Shown in pieces: positions 1 to 9,422 of a DNA stretch of 64,000 nucleotides; position 1 is the first letter of the stretch; each line of letters opens with the position of its first letter. The stretch is taken from positions 186,001 to 250,000 of the forward strand of contig CAVVZJ010000004.1 of the NCBI GenBank assembly GCA_963752755.1, read 5' to 3'. The notes below the pieces were generated by a model, which saw only the letters and a list, made by a program, of their open reading frames with translations, ran no database searches and was not told the origin of the DNA. The DNA comes from CAVVZJ01 sp963752755. GTDB taxonomy: Bacteria > Planctomycetota > Planctomycetia > Isosphaerales > Isosphaeraceae. The position numbers and the translations under genes were made by a program.

Positions 1-2
1 GC

Positions 3-317
3 GTGATCGAGGAAGAACGCAAGCACGGCCCGATCGAGGGGACGCGTCGGGCGATCGCCCACACCGGCGGGATCATCAGCTCCTGCGGCGTGATCATGGC
101 CGGCACCTTCGGCGCCATGATCTTCGGGACCCTCACCGCCCTCAAGGAACTCGGCTTCGCCCTCGGTCTCGGCGTCCTGCTCGACACCTTCATCGTCCGC
201 CCGGTGCTGGTCCCCGCCTTCGTCGTCCTCTGGCACCGCCTCCGTCCTGAGGCCCACCTCTCCGCCCCCGGCATCCCCCGCGACCAGGCGGAGCCGGTGA
301 CGACGTCGGCCTCGTAG
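3..317 (+). CDS. MMPL-family transporter, C-terminal end (partial)
   Basis: The window opens inside this gene; only the last 104 residues are present and the true start lies upstream. The fragment has two hydrophobic stretches, GGIISSCGVIMAGTFGAMI and LGFALGLGVLLDTFIVRPVL, followed by PAFVVLWHR and a short hydrophilic tail. The 'ALGLGVLLDTFIVRPVLVPA' pattern is typical of the last transmembrane helices of MMPL/RND-type exporters of lipids or hydrophobic compounds in the inner membrane. The preceding EEERKHGPIEGTRRAIAHTG matches the loop before those helices. The substrate cannot be inferred from this tail. It ends at TAG 315-317. The family is clear; the specific role is unknown. Confidence 0.85.
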   Translation: MIEEERKHGPIEGTRRAIAHTGGIISSCGVIMAGTFGAMIFGTLTALKELGFALGLGVLLDTFIVRPVLVPAFVVLWHRLRPEAHLSAPGIPRDQAEPVTTSAS

Positions 318-607
318 CGGCCCGGCCGATCGCCACGGCTTTCTTTTGACCGTTCTCAGTCGCTCGCGACGCCGCGGGGACGCTCGGGCGACGCGCCCAG
401 GACGCCTGCGGGACGCGGTGAGGACGCCGGGGGGACGCTTGCCAACGGGGTCAACAGCCGATCGCAAATTCCAGAATGACAAGAAGTTAGGAGGACGATT
501 TTGCCCATTTTGAAGTTCGTTCGGCGCCAGGGACGCATCGCGGCGCCGCGATAGCTCGCGAGATCGGGGAATGGGGTTCCACCGAATTGTCAAGGAACTC
601 GGGTTAA
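318..607. other. intergenic region with GGACGC-rich low-complexity stretch
   Basis: No convincing gene. Positions about 378-440 contain six or more GGACGC/GGACGCC words at irregular 9-15 base spacing. The right half (about 460-610) is much more AT-rich. Both flanking genes end here (the MMPL gene rightward, the antitoxin leftward), so it is a convergent intergenic region. Confidence 0.5.
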
Positions 608-1078
608 TTATAGCACACAAACGAGACACCGGTGGGACGCTTTGACGGCCGCGGTGAGGTCGAGCAAGCAGGCGATTGCAGGAGGACCGCCGGGCTGACG
701 TGGAAGACGCGCAGCCAGGGCCTCGATGTGCCTCCGGTTCAGGCGACGCTTGCCGGCCAGGACCTCGGAGATGGTTGATTCCGCGATCCCGGATTCGGCC
801 GCCACCTCGGCCTGGGTCCGGCCGCTGGACTCGATCAGGAACGCCAGCATCTCGGCGTCGGAGACGGGCGCGATCGGGTGGTGTTTCTTCTCGTACTTCT
901 CGACCAGATCGCCGAGGACGTCGAGATAATCCTCCTCGTCGTCGCTCAGACGATCCCGATCAAGAAGCTCGTTGATGACCTCGATGGCGCGGTCGAGTTC
1001 CTCCTCCGTGCGGATCGGACGGAGGGGGAACCCGTCTCCTGCCCCCGAGTGTTCGACCGTCGGACCTTGCCGGGCCAT
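608..1078 (-). CDS. HigA-type antitoxin / HTH regulator (orphan)
   Basis: Starting from the ATG at 1078 (GGGAGA upstream), the product has the layout of COG5499 (HigA-like) antitoxins. The N-terminal part reads PLRPIRTEEELDRAIEVIN, followed by an acidic helix (LSDDEEDYLDVLGDLVEKYE) and KHHPIAPVSDAEML. A helix-turn-helix follows: RTQAEVAAESGIAESTISEVL with GKRRLNRRHIEALAARL. Such proteins bind DNA and neutralise an mRNA-interferase toxin usually encoded just upstream. Here the upstream side holds only an inverted repeat and the clpC terminator, so no toxin partner is present. Near position 714 one extra C seems to shift the frame: the alternative frame reads HVSPAVLL, the expected family ending, and would stop at 604-606. 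An in-frame start at 1177 exists but its extension is encoded by the palindromic repeat, so it was not used. Confidence 0.75.
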   Translation of the reverse strand: MARQGPTVEHSGAGDGFPLRPIRTEEELDRAIEVINELLDRDRLSDDEEDYLDVLGDLVEKYEKKHHPIAPVSDAEMLAFLIESSGRTQAEVAAESGIAESTISEVLAGKRRLNRRHIEALAARLPRQPGGPPAIACLLDLTAAVKASHRCLVCVL

Positions 1079-1093
1079 TGGAAGGGTTCTCCC

Positions 1094-1151
1094 GTGGGAC
1101 AGCCGCCCCCGGCTGTCCTCAACCGGAGACAGCCGGGGGCGGCTGTCCCAC
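1094..1151. repeat. nested palindromic repeat (24-bp perfect arms)
   Basis: Positions 1094-1117 and 1128-1151 are exact reverse complements separated by 10 bases (CTCAACCGGA). Each arm itself contains an 8-bp inverted repeat, GACAGCCG...CGGCTGTC around four C or G. The whole can fold as one long hairpin or as two smaller adjacent ones. It lies between the antitoxin start and the clpC terminator. This is REP-like architecture; I see no transposase. Confidence 0.85.
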
Positions 1152-1194
1152 ACCCAAAGGAAAGTGCCCCAGGCCATCCGGCATGACAGAGCCG

Positions 1195-1228
1195 AAAGAA
1201 AAAAGCGGGCCAGGAAAACCCGGCCCGC
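1195..1228 (-). terminator. rho-independent terminator of clpC
   Basis: Read leftward, GCGGGCC (1228-1222), a 10-base loop and GGCCCGC (1211-1205) are followed by TTTTTT TCTTT. This is a GC-rich stem with a U-tract about 40 bases beyond the clpC stop codon. Confidence 0.85.
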
Positions 1229-1268
1229 CTCGCTCGTTTCGTTTCCTTATAACCCGAATCCTTCCGGC

Positions 1269-3785
1269 TCAGCGCGACTTGCCTTCGCCCTCGGACGAGG
1301 CGCCGGCGGCGACCGGCTCCTGGCCCTTGTTGGAGGGGACGAAGTCGAGCTTCTTACCGTCGGGGCCTTCGGCGACCTGGACGGTGAGGGTGTCGAAGCC
1401 CTTGAAGGTGCCGCGGAGGACTTCCTCGGCGAGCGGGTCTTCGATCATGTTCTCGATGGCGCGGCGGAGGGGACGGGCACCGTAGTCGGGGTTGTAGCCC
1501 TTCTCGATGATGTACTCCTTGGCGCCGTCGGTGAGGATCAGCTCCAGGCCGCGCTCGCGGAGGCGGGACCGAACCTTGGACAGTTCGATGTCCACGATCT
1601 CCTTGAGGTTGTCCTTGGTGAGCTGGTGGAAGACGATGATGTCGTCGAGCCGGTTGAGGAACTCGGGACGGAAGTACTTCTCGATGGCGATCTTCAGCCG
1701 CTCCTTCATCTCGGTGTAGGAGGAGGCCTCGTCGCGGCCGCGGTCGAAGCCGAACACGTTGGACGTGCTGGTGGCCTCGGCGCCGGCGTTGGTGGTCATG
1801 ATGATGATCGTGTTCTTGAAATCGACGTTGCGGCCGAAGCTGTCGGTCAAGCGGCCTTCCTCCATGATCTGGAGGAGCATGTTATAGACGTCGGGGTGCG
1901 CCTTCTCGATCTCGTCGAGGAGCACGACGGCATAGGGCCGGCGACGGATCTTCTCGGTGAGCTGGCCGCCTTCCTCGTAGCCGACGTAGCCCGGAGGGGC
2001 ACCGATCAGGCGGGAGACGTTGTGCTTCTCCATGTACTCCGACATGTCGATCTGGATCAGGGCATCGGCGTCGCCGAACATGAACTCGGCGAGGCTCTTG
2101 GCCAGCAGGGTTTTCCCGACGCCCGTCGGGCCGGCGAAGATGAAGCAGCCGATGGGGCGCTTCGGGTCCTTCAGGCCGGCACGGCTGCGGCGGACCGCCT
2201 GGCTGATCCGCTTGATCGCCTCGCTCTGCGAGATGACCCGCTTCTGAAGATCCTCCTCCATCTTGACCAGTCGGGCGGTTTCCTCCGCTTCGAGCCGGGT
2301 CAAGGGGATGCCGGTCATCTTGCTGACGACCTCGGCGACGACCTCCTCATCGACCGTGCCATCGACCTCCTTGGAACGCTCGCGCCACTCGCGGGTGATC
2401 CGCTCCTTCTCCTTCTTCAGGCGGTCGGCCTGATCGCGGAGGGCGGCGGCGCGTTCGAAGTCCTGGTTGGCGACGGCCTCTTCCTTGTCCTGATTGAGGC
2501 GCTCGATCTTCTCGTCGAGCTCCTTGAGGTCGGGCGGCCGGGTCATCGCCTTGAGGCGGACGCGGGCGCCGGCCTCGTCGATGACGTCGATCGCCTTGTC
2601 GGGCAGGCAGCGGCCGGTGATGTAGCGGTCGGACAGCTCGACGGCGCCTTCGAGGGCCTCGTCGGTAATCTGGACGCGGTGGTGGGCCTCGTACCGATCC
2701 CGCAAACCGCGGAGGATCTCCAGGGCCTCGGTCTTCGAGGGCGGGTTGACCATGACCATCTGGAAGCGACGGTCGAGGGCGCCGTCCTTCTCGATGTACT
2801 TGCGGTACTCGTCGAGGGTCGTGGCGCCGATGCACTGGATCTCGCCGCGGGCGAGGGCCGGCTTGAGGACGTTGGAGGCGTCGATGGCCCCTTCCGCACC
2901 GCCGGCGCCGACGAGGGTGTGCAGCTCGTCGATGAAGAGGATCGTGTTCTTGGCGCGGCGGACCTCGTTCATGACCGCCTTGATCCGCTCCTCGAACTGG
3001 CCGCGGTACTTCGTGCCGGCGACCATCATGGCCAGGTCGAGCACGACGATGCGGCGGTCGCGGAGCAATTCGGGGACGTTGCCATCGACGATCATCTGGG
3101 CGAGGCCCTCGACGATCGCGGTTTTGCCGACACCGGCCTCGCCGAGCAGCACCGGATTGTTCTTGGTGCGCCGCGAGAGGACCTGGATGACGCGCTCGAT
3201 TTCATTGGCGCGGCCGATGACCGGGTCCAGCTTGCCTTGCCGGGCCAGGTCGGTCAGGTCGCGACCGAAGGAGTCCAAGGCCGGAGTCTTGGACTTTCCG
3301 CCTTTTGCCGCGGCGCCGCGTTCGCTCTCGCCGCCGCCGGCGTCCATCCCGTGACCAAGCAAGTTGAGCACCTCCTCGCGGACTTCCTCGAGCTTCAAGC
3401 CGAGGTTCATCAGGACCTGGGCGGCGACGCCCTCCTGTTCGCGCAACAGACCGAGCAGCAGGTGTTCGGTCCCGACGTAATTGTGATTGAGGTTCCGGGC
3501 CTCCTCGATGGCGTACTCGATGACCTTCTTGGCCCGAGGCGTCTGGGGGAGTTTCCCCATGGTGACCATGTCGGGGCCGGACTGGACGATCTTCTCCACC
3601 TCGACGCGGATCTTTCTCAGGTCCACGTCCAGGTTCTTCAGGACGTTGGCGGCGACTCCGCTGCCCTCCTTCACGAGGCCCAGCAGGACGTGCTCGGTGC
3701 CGACGTACTCGTGGTTAAACCGCTGAGCCTCCTGGTTGGCCAGCTGCATCACCTTGCGAGCACGATCGGTGAATCGTTCATACAT
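1269..3785 (-). CDS. clpC: ATP-dependent Clp protease ATP-binding subunit ClpC
   Basis: AAA+ unfoldase that feeds substrates to the ClpP peptidase in the cytoplasm. The start is the ATG at 3785 giving MYERFTDRARKVMQLANQ, the canonical ClpC N-terminus, with GGAG 11 bases upstream; an in-frame start at 3830 would add 15 non-conserved residues. Domain order over 838 residues: two Clp-N repeats (about 3-145, each containing YVGTEH); AAA-1 with Walker A GEAGVGKT (~213) and Walker B ILFIDELHTL; a UVR/M-domain coiled coil (~420-455, NQDFERAAALRDQADRLK); AAA-2 with Walker A GPTGVGKT (~550) and Walker B VVLLDEIEKAHPDV. Length and domains match full-length ClpC and the frame is intact. A strong terminator follows. 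The TPR and AsmA-like genes lie upstream on the same strand but 380 bases separate them, so clpC probably has its own promoter. Confidence 0.97.
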   Translation of the reverse strand: MYERFTDRARKVMQLANQEAQRFNHEYVGTEHVLLGLVKEGSGVAANVLKNLDVDLRKIRVEVEKIVQSGPDMVTMGKLPQTPRAKKVIEYAIEEARNLNHNYVGTEHLLLGLLREQEGVAAQVLMNLGLKLEEVREEVLNLLGHGMDAGGGESERGAAAKGGKSKTPALDSFGRDLTDLARQGKLDPVIGRANEIERVIQVLSRRTKNNPVLLGEAGVGKTAIVEGLAQMIVDGNVPELLRDRRIVVLDLAMMVAGTKYRGQFEERIKAVMNEVRRAKNTILFIDELHTLVGAGGAEGAIDASNVLKPALARGEIQCIGATTLDEYRKYIEKDGALDRRFQMVMVNPPSKTEALEILRGLRDRYEAHHRVQITDEALEGAVELSDRYITGRCLPDKAIDVIDEAGARVRLKAMTRPPDLKELDEKIERLNQDKEEAVANQDFERAAALRDQADRLKKEKERITREWRERSKEVDGTVDEEVVAEVVSKMTGIPLTRLEAEETARLVKMEEDLQKRVISQSEAIKRISQAVRRSRAGLKDPKRPIGCFIFAGPTGVGKTLLAKSLAEFMFGDADALIQIDMSEYMEKHNVSRLIGAPPGYVGYEEGGQLTEKIRRRPYAVVLLDEIEKAHPDVYNMLLQIMEEGRLTDSFGRNVDFKNTIIIMTTNAGAEATSTSNVFGFDRGRDEASSYTEMKERLKIAIEKYFRPEFLNRLDDIIVFHQLTKDNLKEIVDIELSKVRSRLRERGLELILTDGAKEYIIEKGYNPDYGARPLRRAIENMIEDPLAEEVLRGTFKGFDTLTVQVAEGPDGKKLDFVPSNKGQEPVAAGASSEGEGKSR

Positions 3786-4165
3786 GCGGTCCACTCCGAC
3801 AGATAGACCGGGCCGGGCCCGATCCGGCACCAGCTTTCGTTGATGTTCCTACGTCGCGGCCAGTCCGAACGTTCAATGTTTCGATCCCAACCCGCCCTGA
3901 CCAGGCGGCCGCCAGGTCGCGTTGACCCCATTTCCGAATCTTCCGCCTTTCGACTTCAGAATTCAATCCCCGAGGCCGTCGCGAGCCTGGCCGGAGGCGG
4001 CCCGACGACGCCTCGCGGATCGACCCGAGCGGGCGATTCCAGGCCATCTCCGCAAACGGTCCGATTCGTCGGGTCCACGGGGATTGTTCGCCATCTGCTG
4101 GCCAGGGCAAGGCTCCAGACCGTTTTTCCGCAGATCGGACCGCTCCTTCCGGAGAAGATAGGACG
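3786..4165. other. intergenic region upstream of clpC
   Basis: About 380 bases between the reconstructed TPR stop and the clpC start. The part nearest clpC is less GC-rich than the surroundings and should hold the clpC promoter, but I cannot place a convincing -35/-10 pair. I see no CtsR-like or CIRCE-like inverted repeat by eye. Confidence 0.45.
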
Positions 4166-4700
4166 TCAACCGCCCCGGGTCTCGTCCAGCCGCCGAAGGG
4201 CTTGCCCGATCTCCCAGCGCCATTTGCCGCCCTCGCTCCAGCTCCAGGCACTGGCGGAAGGTCCTCCGCGCCAGCTCCGGCTGGCCCGTCCGGATGTAGA
4301 GCGTGCCGAGCTGCATCAACGCATCGGCGTCGGTCTCGTCGCGAACGAGGATCTGCTCGTAGAGGCGACGGGCCTCGTTCCAACGTCCCTGGAGGTAGAG
4401 GTCCAGCGCCTGCTGGTACAGCCGATCCACCTCGTCGCGGTGGCCCTCCGGATGGCAGCGCCAGACCCACCAGAGCGTGTAACCCAGGGACGCTAGCCAG
4501 GTTCCAGCCGCCAGTACGGCGAAGAAGGCCGGCCAACCGGGGGCGAACGCCTCGGTCCAGACGCCATGCGTCACGATCGCCAGGTTCAAGGACATCGCGA
4601 ACAGGGCGGCCAGGATCAGGCCCAGAAACTCTTGTCCTGACCAGATTTGCGCCAGGCCCGGCCAGACGCTCAGGAGGGCAATCCACACGCGGCGGGGCAT
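4166..4700 (-). CDS. membrane-anchored TPR protein (frameshifted)
   Basis: The product starts MPRRVWIALLSVWPGLAQIW at the ATG at 4700. Two or three hydrophobic segments (about residues 5-75) are followed by tetratricopeptide helices (VDRLYQQALDLYLQGRWNEA, then DADALMQLGTLYIRTGQPEL). Around position 4238 a one-base indel breaks the frame. The neighbouring frame continues as GGKWRWEIGQALRRLDETRGG and stops with TGA at 4166-4168, the natural end for this kind of small planctomycete TPR protein. Without the correction an arginine-rich tail runs to 3963. It is probably a cytoplasmic-membrane protein offering a TPR interaction surface; the partner is unknown. The AsmA-like gene ends only 25 bases upstream on the same strand, so the two are likely cotranscribed. 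Confidence 0.7.
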
Positions 4701-4725
4701 CCGACGTCTCCGGGTTCGACCAGGC

Positions 4726-6061
4726 TTATCGGAACAGGCGATCGTGACTGCGGAGCCGGCGTCCCAGCTCGCGGAGCTTCTGGAACTCGCGGGATTTCGG
4801 GTCGCTGGCGCGGCGGGCCCAGTCGTCGAGATCGACGCCGTCGGCGGTGATCTGGAGGCCCCGAGGTCCGCCCTGCAAATGCAGTTGCGTCACGCGGTCG
4901 AGGGCCGCCGGAAGGTCGGCCAGGGGCTCGCGATACTCCGGCGGCAGGCGGCGGGTCAGCAAGGCGGCCCGGGCGGCCAGTTGATCGGTGCGCAGGAGGT
5001 AGTCGAACCGGCCCGCGAAGTCGGTCCAGCCGACCATCCGGATCGGCAGCGAGCCGGCGTGCAAGGTCAGGTCCCGCGTCGCCACCCGGCGATCCACGAT
5101 CACGTAATTGCCCTGCAGCGAGCCGACCCGGTCGGCGGCCGAGAGGTGAAACGCTCGGGAGACTTCGGCGAACAGCGGGGTCTGGTCGAGCGCCACGTCG
5201 TGCAGGTCGATCGACCCTTCGCCCGCGAGGCTGCTCCGGATCGTCTCGCCGTCGGCGCCTCGGCCGTGCAGGCGGACGTCGAGTTCCAGTTGACCTTCGA
5301 GGTCGGTGACCTGCGACGGTCCGGCCAGGGCGGGGACGAGCAGGCCGAGCAGGCCGAGGCTGCCGCCGATTCCGGCGTTCTCGATCCGCACCTCGCCCTC
5401 GAACGCCGGCGAAGGCACACCGCGTTCGAGCCGCGCGGTCAGCTCCAGATGGCCGCCGTTGAGCATTCCGGTCAGGTTCTCGATCATGACGGAGTCGCGG
5501 GCCCAGGTGCCCCGGCCCTCGACGCCGGTCAATTCCAGCCGGCTGGCCGTGGGCACGTCGATGACGAGCACCCGCGACCTCGCCAACTGGAGGTCCATCG
5601 GAGCCCGCTCCGCCTTGTCGCGATCGTCGGCGCGGGTTGTCGCGGTCGCTCGGGTCCGGTTCGAGGAGGTCGGCGATTTCGAGCTGGCCGTTGGCGTCCC
5701 GGAGGACGCGGAGCGTCACGCCCGAGGCCCGGCATCGCGTCGGCTCGACCCGGCCGGCGAGCAGTTGCAGCGGGCTAACATCGAGCCGGACCTCCTCGGC
5801 GCGGAGCCAGGGGCCGTGATCGGGCTCAACGGTTTCGCCCGGCTGGCCGATTTCCAGGTCGAGCAACCGGATGCCGCCGAAGCAATCCGAGTCGCAACGC
5901 TCCGAGCCGGACCGGCTGACGGGCCGATCGGCTCAAGGCCGACTCGACCCGGCCCCGCGCCCAGCCCATGGGGGCCAGAGCCACGACCAGTCCCCAGAAC
6001 GAGAAGGCACGAGCAACAGCCCGAACCAGTAGCGACCGCGTCGCTTACGTGATGAGCCCAT
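4726..6061 (-). CDS. AsmA-like membrane protein (frameshifted)
   Basis: Reconstructed from three frames. The N-terminus MGSSRKRRGRYWFGLLL (ATG 6061) continues, after a one-base loss near 6011, as FSFWGLVVALAPMGWARGRVE, a single membrane anchor. After a second shift near 5890 it reads LLDLEIGQPGETVEP and VTLRVLRDANGQLEIADLL, typical of the AsmA/DUF748 N-terminal domain. After a third shift near 5610 it follows the open frame ending at 4726 (MDLQLARSRVLVIDV, then GEGSIDLHDVALDQTPLFAEV and LQGNYVIVDRRV), the AsmA C-terminal region. AsmA-like proteins are tethered to the inner membrane and extend into the periplasm; several bridge-like family members move lipids to the outer membrane. The role here is inferred only from the fold. 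It lies just upstream of the TPR gene on the same strand. Confidence 0.7.
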
Positions 6062-6300
6062 GGGCGGATTCTCCCCGCGAGCACGCCCGGCAGCTCAGTC
6101 TCACGACGCGGCCGCGGAGCGGCCCCGTCGCGATCCGTGCGCCGGGGGAGACCGTCGGTCGGCGGACGATACGGCATTCTCCCAGGCCCGACAACCGCAA
6201 TCTCGCCACAAGTCGGGCCAGCCTCTTGCGTTGCCCTGCTAGGCTGCTCGATAGTGACCCCAAGAGGACCCGTCGATCCCCCGACGAGGAGGAACCCCGT

Positions 6301-8597
6301 CATGGCCCGAGCCCCGTTGTCCGCCTTGTCCCCCTGCTCCTGATCTGCTCGTTTCCGCGAAGACCCGCGCCGACGACCTGCTACCCGTCGCCGACGTCGA
6401 GCTTCAACCCCTCGCCGCCCAGGCCCGCCGGGTCGTCGAGTCGCTGGAGATCCTCGGCCAGCCCCTCAGCCAGTCCGAGAAGGACCGGCTCGCCGAGGCG
6501 TACCGCTCCGAGGACCCGAAGGCCGCCATCGGCCGCGATCCAGCAAGTCCTCGACCCGCATTGCCTCATCGGCGTCCAGATCAATGCCGAGAGCCGCGTG
6601 AAGGCCCAGGCCGGCCCGGCGTCGCCGCACACTGGTCCAGCAAGGCTGGCGGGTCTTCCTCGTCAAGGTCCACAACGAGGCGGGTGTCACCGCTCCCTTG
6701 AAGGTCGAGAGCCCCAACGCCGCCCCGATCTACAATCGGTCGTCCGGCAAGCCGCGGGCGAAGATCGGTCATCCCCCGCGGCGCCATCCCCGATCGCTGG
6801 GCGGACGTCCGGATGTTCGACGACCGCCCCTTGAACAAGACCCTCTCCGGCCTCGCCCTGGAGTACCGCATCCTCCAGGTCTATAGCCGCGACGCCGGCC
6901 ATCGCGAGGCGAAGCTCACCTTCGACGTCGGCCAGGGGACCCAGGACCTCGGCTTCCGCTCCGACGTGGACATCCTCTTCACCTGCGAGCCGGCCGTCGA
7001 GGTGACGCTCGAAGTGCTCGACGACCGACGGCACGCCCACCACCGGCTCGTTCCTGATCCGCGACCCCCAGGGCCGCGTCTATCCGTCCCAGAGCCGCCG
7101 GCTGGCCCCCGACTTCTTCTTCCACCCCCAGATCTACCGCTCCAGCGGCGAGACGGTCCTGCTGCCGCCGGGGACGTACTCCGTCGAGTACACCCGCGGC
7201 CCCGAGTACCTGACGAAGACTCGCGAGATCGAGGTCCCCGAGGGATCGCCGACACAAGGAGACCTTCCACCTCGAACGCTGGACCGACCTCGCCAGGAAG
7301 CACTGGTTCTCCGGCGACCACCACGTCCACGCCGCCGGCTGCGCCCATTACGAGACGCCCACCGAGGGGGTCAGCCCCGAGCCGACATGATGCGGCACAT
7401 CCTCGGCGAAGACCTCAAGGTCGGCTGCGTCCTGAGCTGGGGCCCCTGCTGGTACTTCCAGAAGCAGTTCTTCGAGGGCAAGCTTCATGAACTCTCGACG
7501 CCCGACTACCTGATGCGCTACGACGTCGAGGTCTCCGGCTTCCCCTCGTCCCACGCCGGCCACCTCTGCCTGATCCGCCTGAAGGAAGACGACTATCCCG
7601 GCACCGAACTGATCGAACAATGGCCGAGCTGGGACCTGCCCGTCCTGAAGTGGGGCCAGTCGCAAGGGGGCGTCGTCGGCTTCTCCCATTCGGGCTGGGG
7701 GCTCCAGACCGAAGGCCAAGGAACTGCCCGAACTACGAGATCCCGCCGTTCGACGGCATCGGCGCCAACGAGTACATCGTCGATGTCGTCCACGATGCCG
7801 TGGACTTCATCTCGACGGTGGACACCCCCGCCCCCTACGAGCTGAACATCTGGTATCACACCCTCAATTGCGGCTACCGCTGCCGGATCAGCGGCGAGAC
7901 CGACTTCCCCTGCATCTATGGCGACCGCGTCGGCCTCGGCCGCGTGTACGTCGAGCTTCCCGACGGCAAACTCGACTACGACCGCTGGGCCGAGGGTGTC
8001 AAGCAAGGCCGCTCCTACGTCTCCGACGGCTTCAGCCACCTCCTTGGCTTCCGCGTCAATGACCGCCGAGGCCGGCGTCGAGGGCAGCGAGCTGCGACTC
8101 GACGAGGCCCGGCAAGGTCAAGGTCCGTGTCAACGCCGGGGCCCGACTCGATCCGGAGCCCGGCGACGACGGCCGCCGGATCAAGGCCACGCCGCTCGAC
8201 CAGAAACCCTACTGGCACCTCGAACGCGCCCGGATCGGCGAGAGCCGCAAGGTCCCCGTGGAGGTGGTCGTCAACGGCCAGGCCGTCGCCACCCAGGAGA
8301 TCGAGGCCGATGGCACGTTCCGCGACCTGGAGTTCGACGTGCCGATCGAGCAGTCGAGCTGGGTCGCCGTGCGGGTCTACCCCTCGTCGCACACCAACCC
8401 CGTCTTTGTGGTCGTCGGTGACGAGCCGATCCGCGCCTCGAAGAAATCGGCCGAATGGTGCCTCAAGAGCGTGGATCAGTGCTGGTCCCAGAAGGTCAAG
8501 AACACCCGCGATTCCGAGCTGCGAGGCCGCCCGCGCCGCCTACGACGTCGCTCGCGAGACATACCGCAAGATCCTGGCCGAATCGTCCGCCGACTGA
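6301..8597 (+). CDS. CehA/McbA-family PHP-type metallohydrolase, secreted (multiply frameshifted)
   Basis: A protein of about 760 residues reconstructed across at least seven single-base shifts. It begins MARAPLSAL... with a hydrophobic leader (VPLLLICSF). An alpha-helical region follows (LLPVADVELQPLAAQARRVV), then a beta-rich section (VDILFTCEPAVEVTLEVLDD; LAPDFFFHPQIYRSSGETVLL). The diagnostic metal-binding stretch is KHWFSGDHHVHAAGCAHYETP near 7300-7360. After it come HILGEDLKVGCVLSWGPCWY and GVVGFSHSGWGLQ, then NEYIVDVVHDAVDFISTVDT and NIWYHTLNCGYRCRISGETD. CehA/McbA proteins share the PHP fold of DNA polymerase-associated and histidinol-phosphate phosphatases and hydrolyse ester or carbamate bonds; the substrate here is unknown. 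It ends at TGA 8595-8597, followed by a strong hairpin. Signal sequence and family suggest a periplasmic enzyme. Confidence 0.72.
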
Positions 8598-8611
8598 TTC
8601 TGCCTGACCCA

Positions 8612-8649
8612 CGATCGCGCGGACCCAGGTCTTCTGGTCCGCGCGATCG
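8612..8649 (+). terminator. hairpin after the metallohydrolase gene
   Basis: Positions 8612-8625 (CGATCGCGCGGACC) and 8636-8649 are perfect reverse complements around a 10-base loop, 14 bases beyond the stop codon. There is no U-tract, so it is either a terminator of the type common in GC-rich bacteria or an mRNA 3'-end stabiliser. Confidence 0.6.
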
Positions 8650-8739
8650 GCACTGCCTTCCCCCCGCGTACCCAGAATTCCATTCGGGGTGACGCAGTGG
8701 GCCCTTTCGTCCGAGTTTTGACCGATGCCGAAACGAGTC

Positions 8740-8842
8740 GGCCCGACTTCAGTCGGGCCGGAACTTCAAGAAGTCCAAGAACTTCCGGCCCGACTTCAGT
8801 CGGGCAGACTCCTCGTACTCATGCCAACTGCGTAACTCCTAT
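8740..8842. repeat. dispersed palindromic repeat, copy A
   Basis: Contains two copies (8740-8759 and 8787-8805) of the palindrome GGCCCGACT-TC-AGTCGGGC(C). It ends with the 20-mer GCCAACTGCGTAACTCCTAT (8823-8842). The same 20-mer occurs at 34822-34841, where it also follows CCAAGAACTT and a GGCCCGACT...AGTCGGGCC palindrome. The right part of this block is therefore homologous to the element at 34.7 kb over about 70 bases. There is no coding capacity; it looks like a REP/MITE-type sequence. Confidence 0.75.
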
Positions 8843-9422
8843 CCCGGTCACTCGTCTCGTCCCCCCTGTCGAGAATCTACTTGCCTGCCGTACGGCTTCC
8901 GTGTGTGGCTTTTCCGCAACACAATCCTTCTCGGACTTCGTCGGCAATCGAGCGACTCCTGCCTTCGAAAATTCACGCAATTTCTTATCGAGGAAAAAGA
9001 TACGGCCATGGCTCGTCGAAGGTTATCAAGCAGGAATAACCAGCCACAAACTCTCCCCGCTGCTGGCTCTCTTGAGCAAAGTAAAAAACTGTGCAAAAAG
9101 AGCTTTCCACGAATGAGCGCGGAGCGATATCGTACCGTGGGCTCAAGAGGATGCGGACCGGGATCAACCTCGCCGGATTTGCCGAGGACTGCCCGGGACA
9201 GGTCGAGCCCCCAGGGATCGGAATTCGTCCTCGCAGAAGGATTCGAATGATTTTCGATCGACAACCCGGTTGGATCTTGCGATCATCGGTGACAGACACC
9301 GAGCCTCATCTTGACCTGAGCACTCACCCAGGGATGGCGAGCGACCGGGTGGAGCAAGCGTCCGCCGAGGGCGATGGTTGACAGGGATCTGCCCTCGACG
9401 GGAGACGAAAGGAAAAATCTTC
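8843..9422. other. intergenic region upstream of the PEP-CTERM gene
   Basis: About 580 bases with no recognisable gene. Base composition is visibly less GC-rich than the flanks, especially 8960-9115, where A-rich runs occur (GAGGAAAAAGATA; AGTAAAAAACTGTGCAAAAAG). Short open frames on both strands lack any family resemblance. This is where the promoter of the following gene is expected; I cannot assign a definite promoter. Confidence 0.45.

Noticed and set aside
378..440. GGACGC-rich stretch as a possible CRISPR-like or tandem repeat
   Set aside because: The words recur at irregular spacing without a constant repeat length or unique spacers.
972..3806. A 944-codon open frame on the + strand opposite clpC
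   Set aside because: It is antisense to an unmistakable ClpC, rich in Leu/Val/Asp/Gly in the pattern of a GC-rich antisense frame, and has no domain resemblance.
3778..4686. A 302-codon leftward frame between clpC and the TPR gene
   Set aside because: It overlaps the TPR gene out of frame and is Arg/Gly/Pro-rich; the conserved GGKWRWEIGQAL ending belongs to a third frame.
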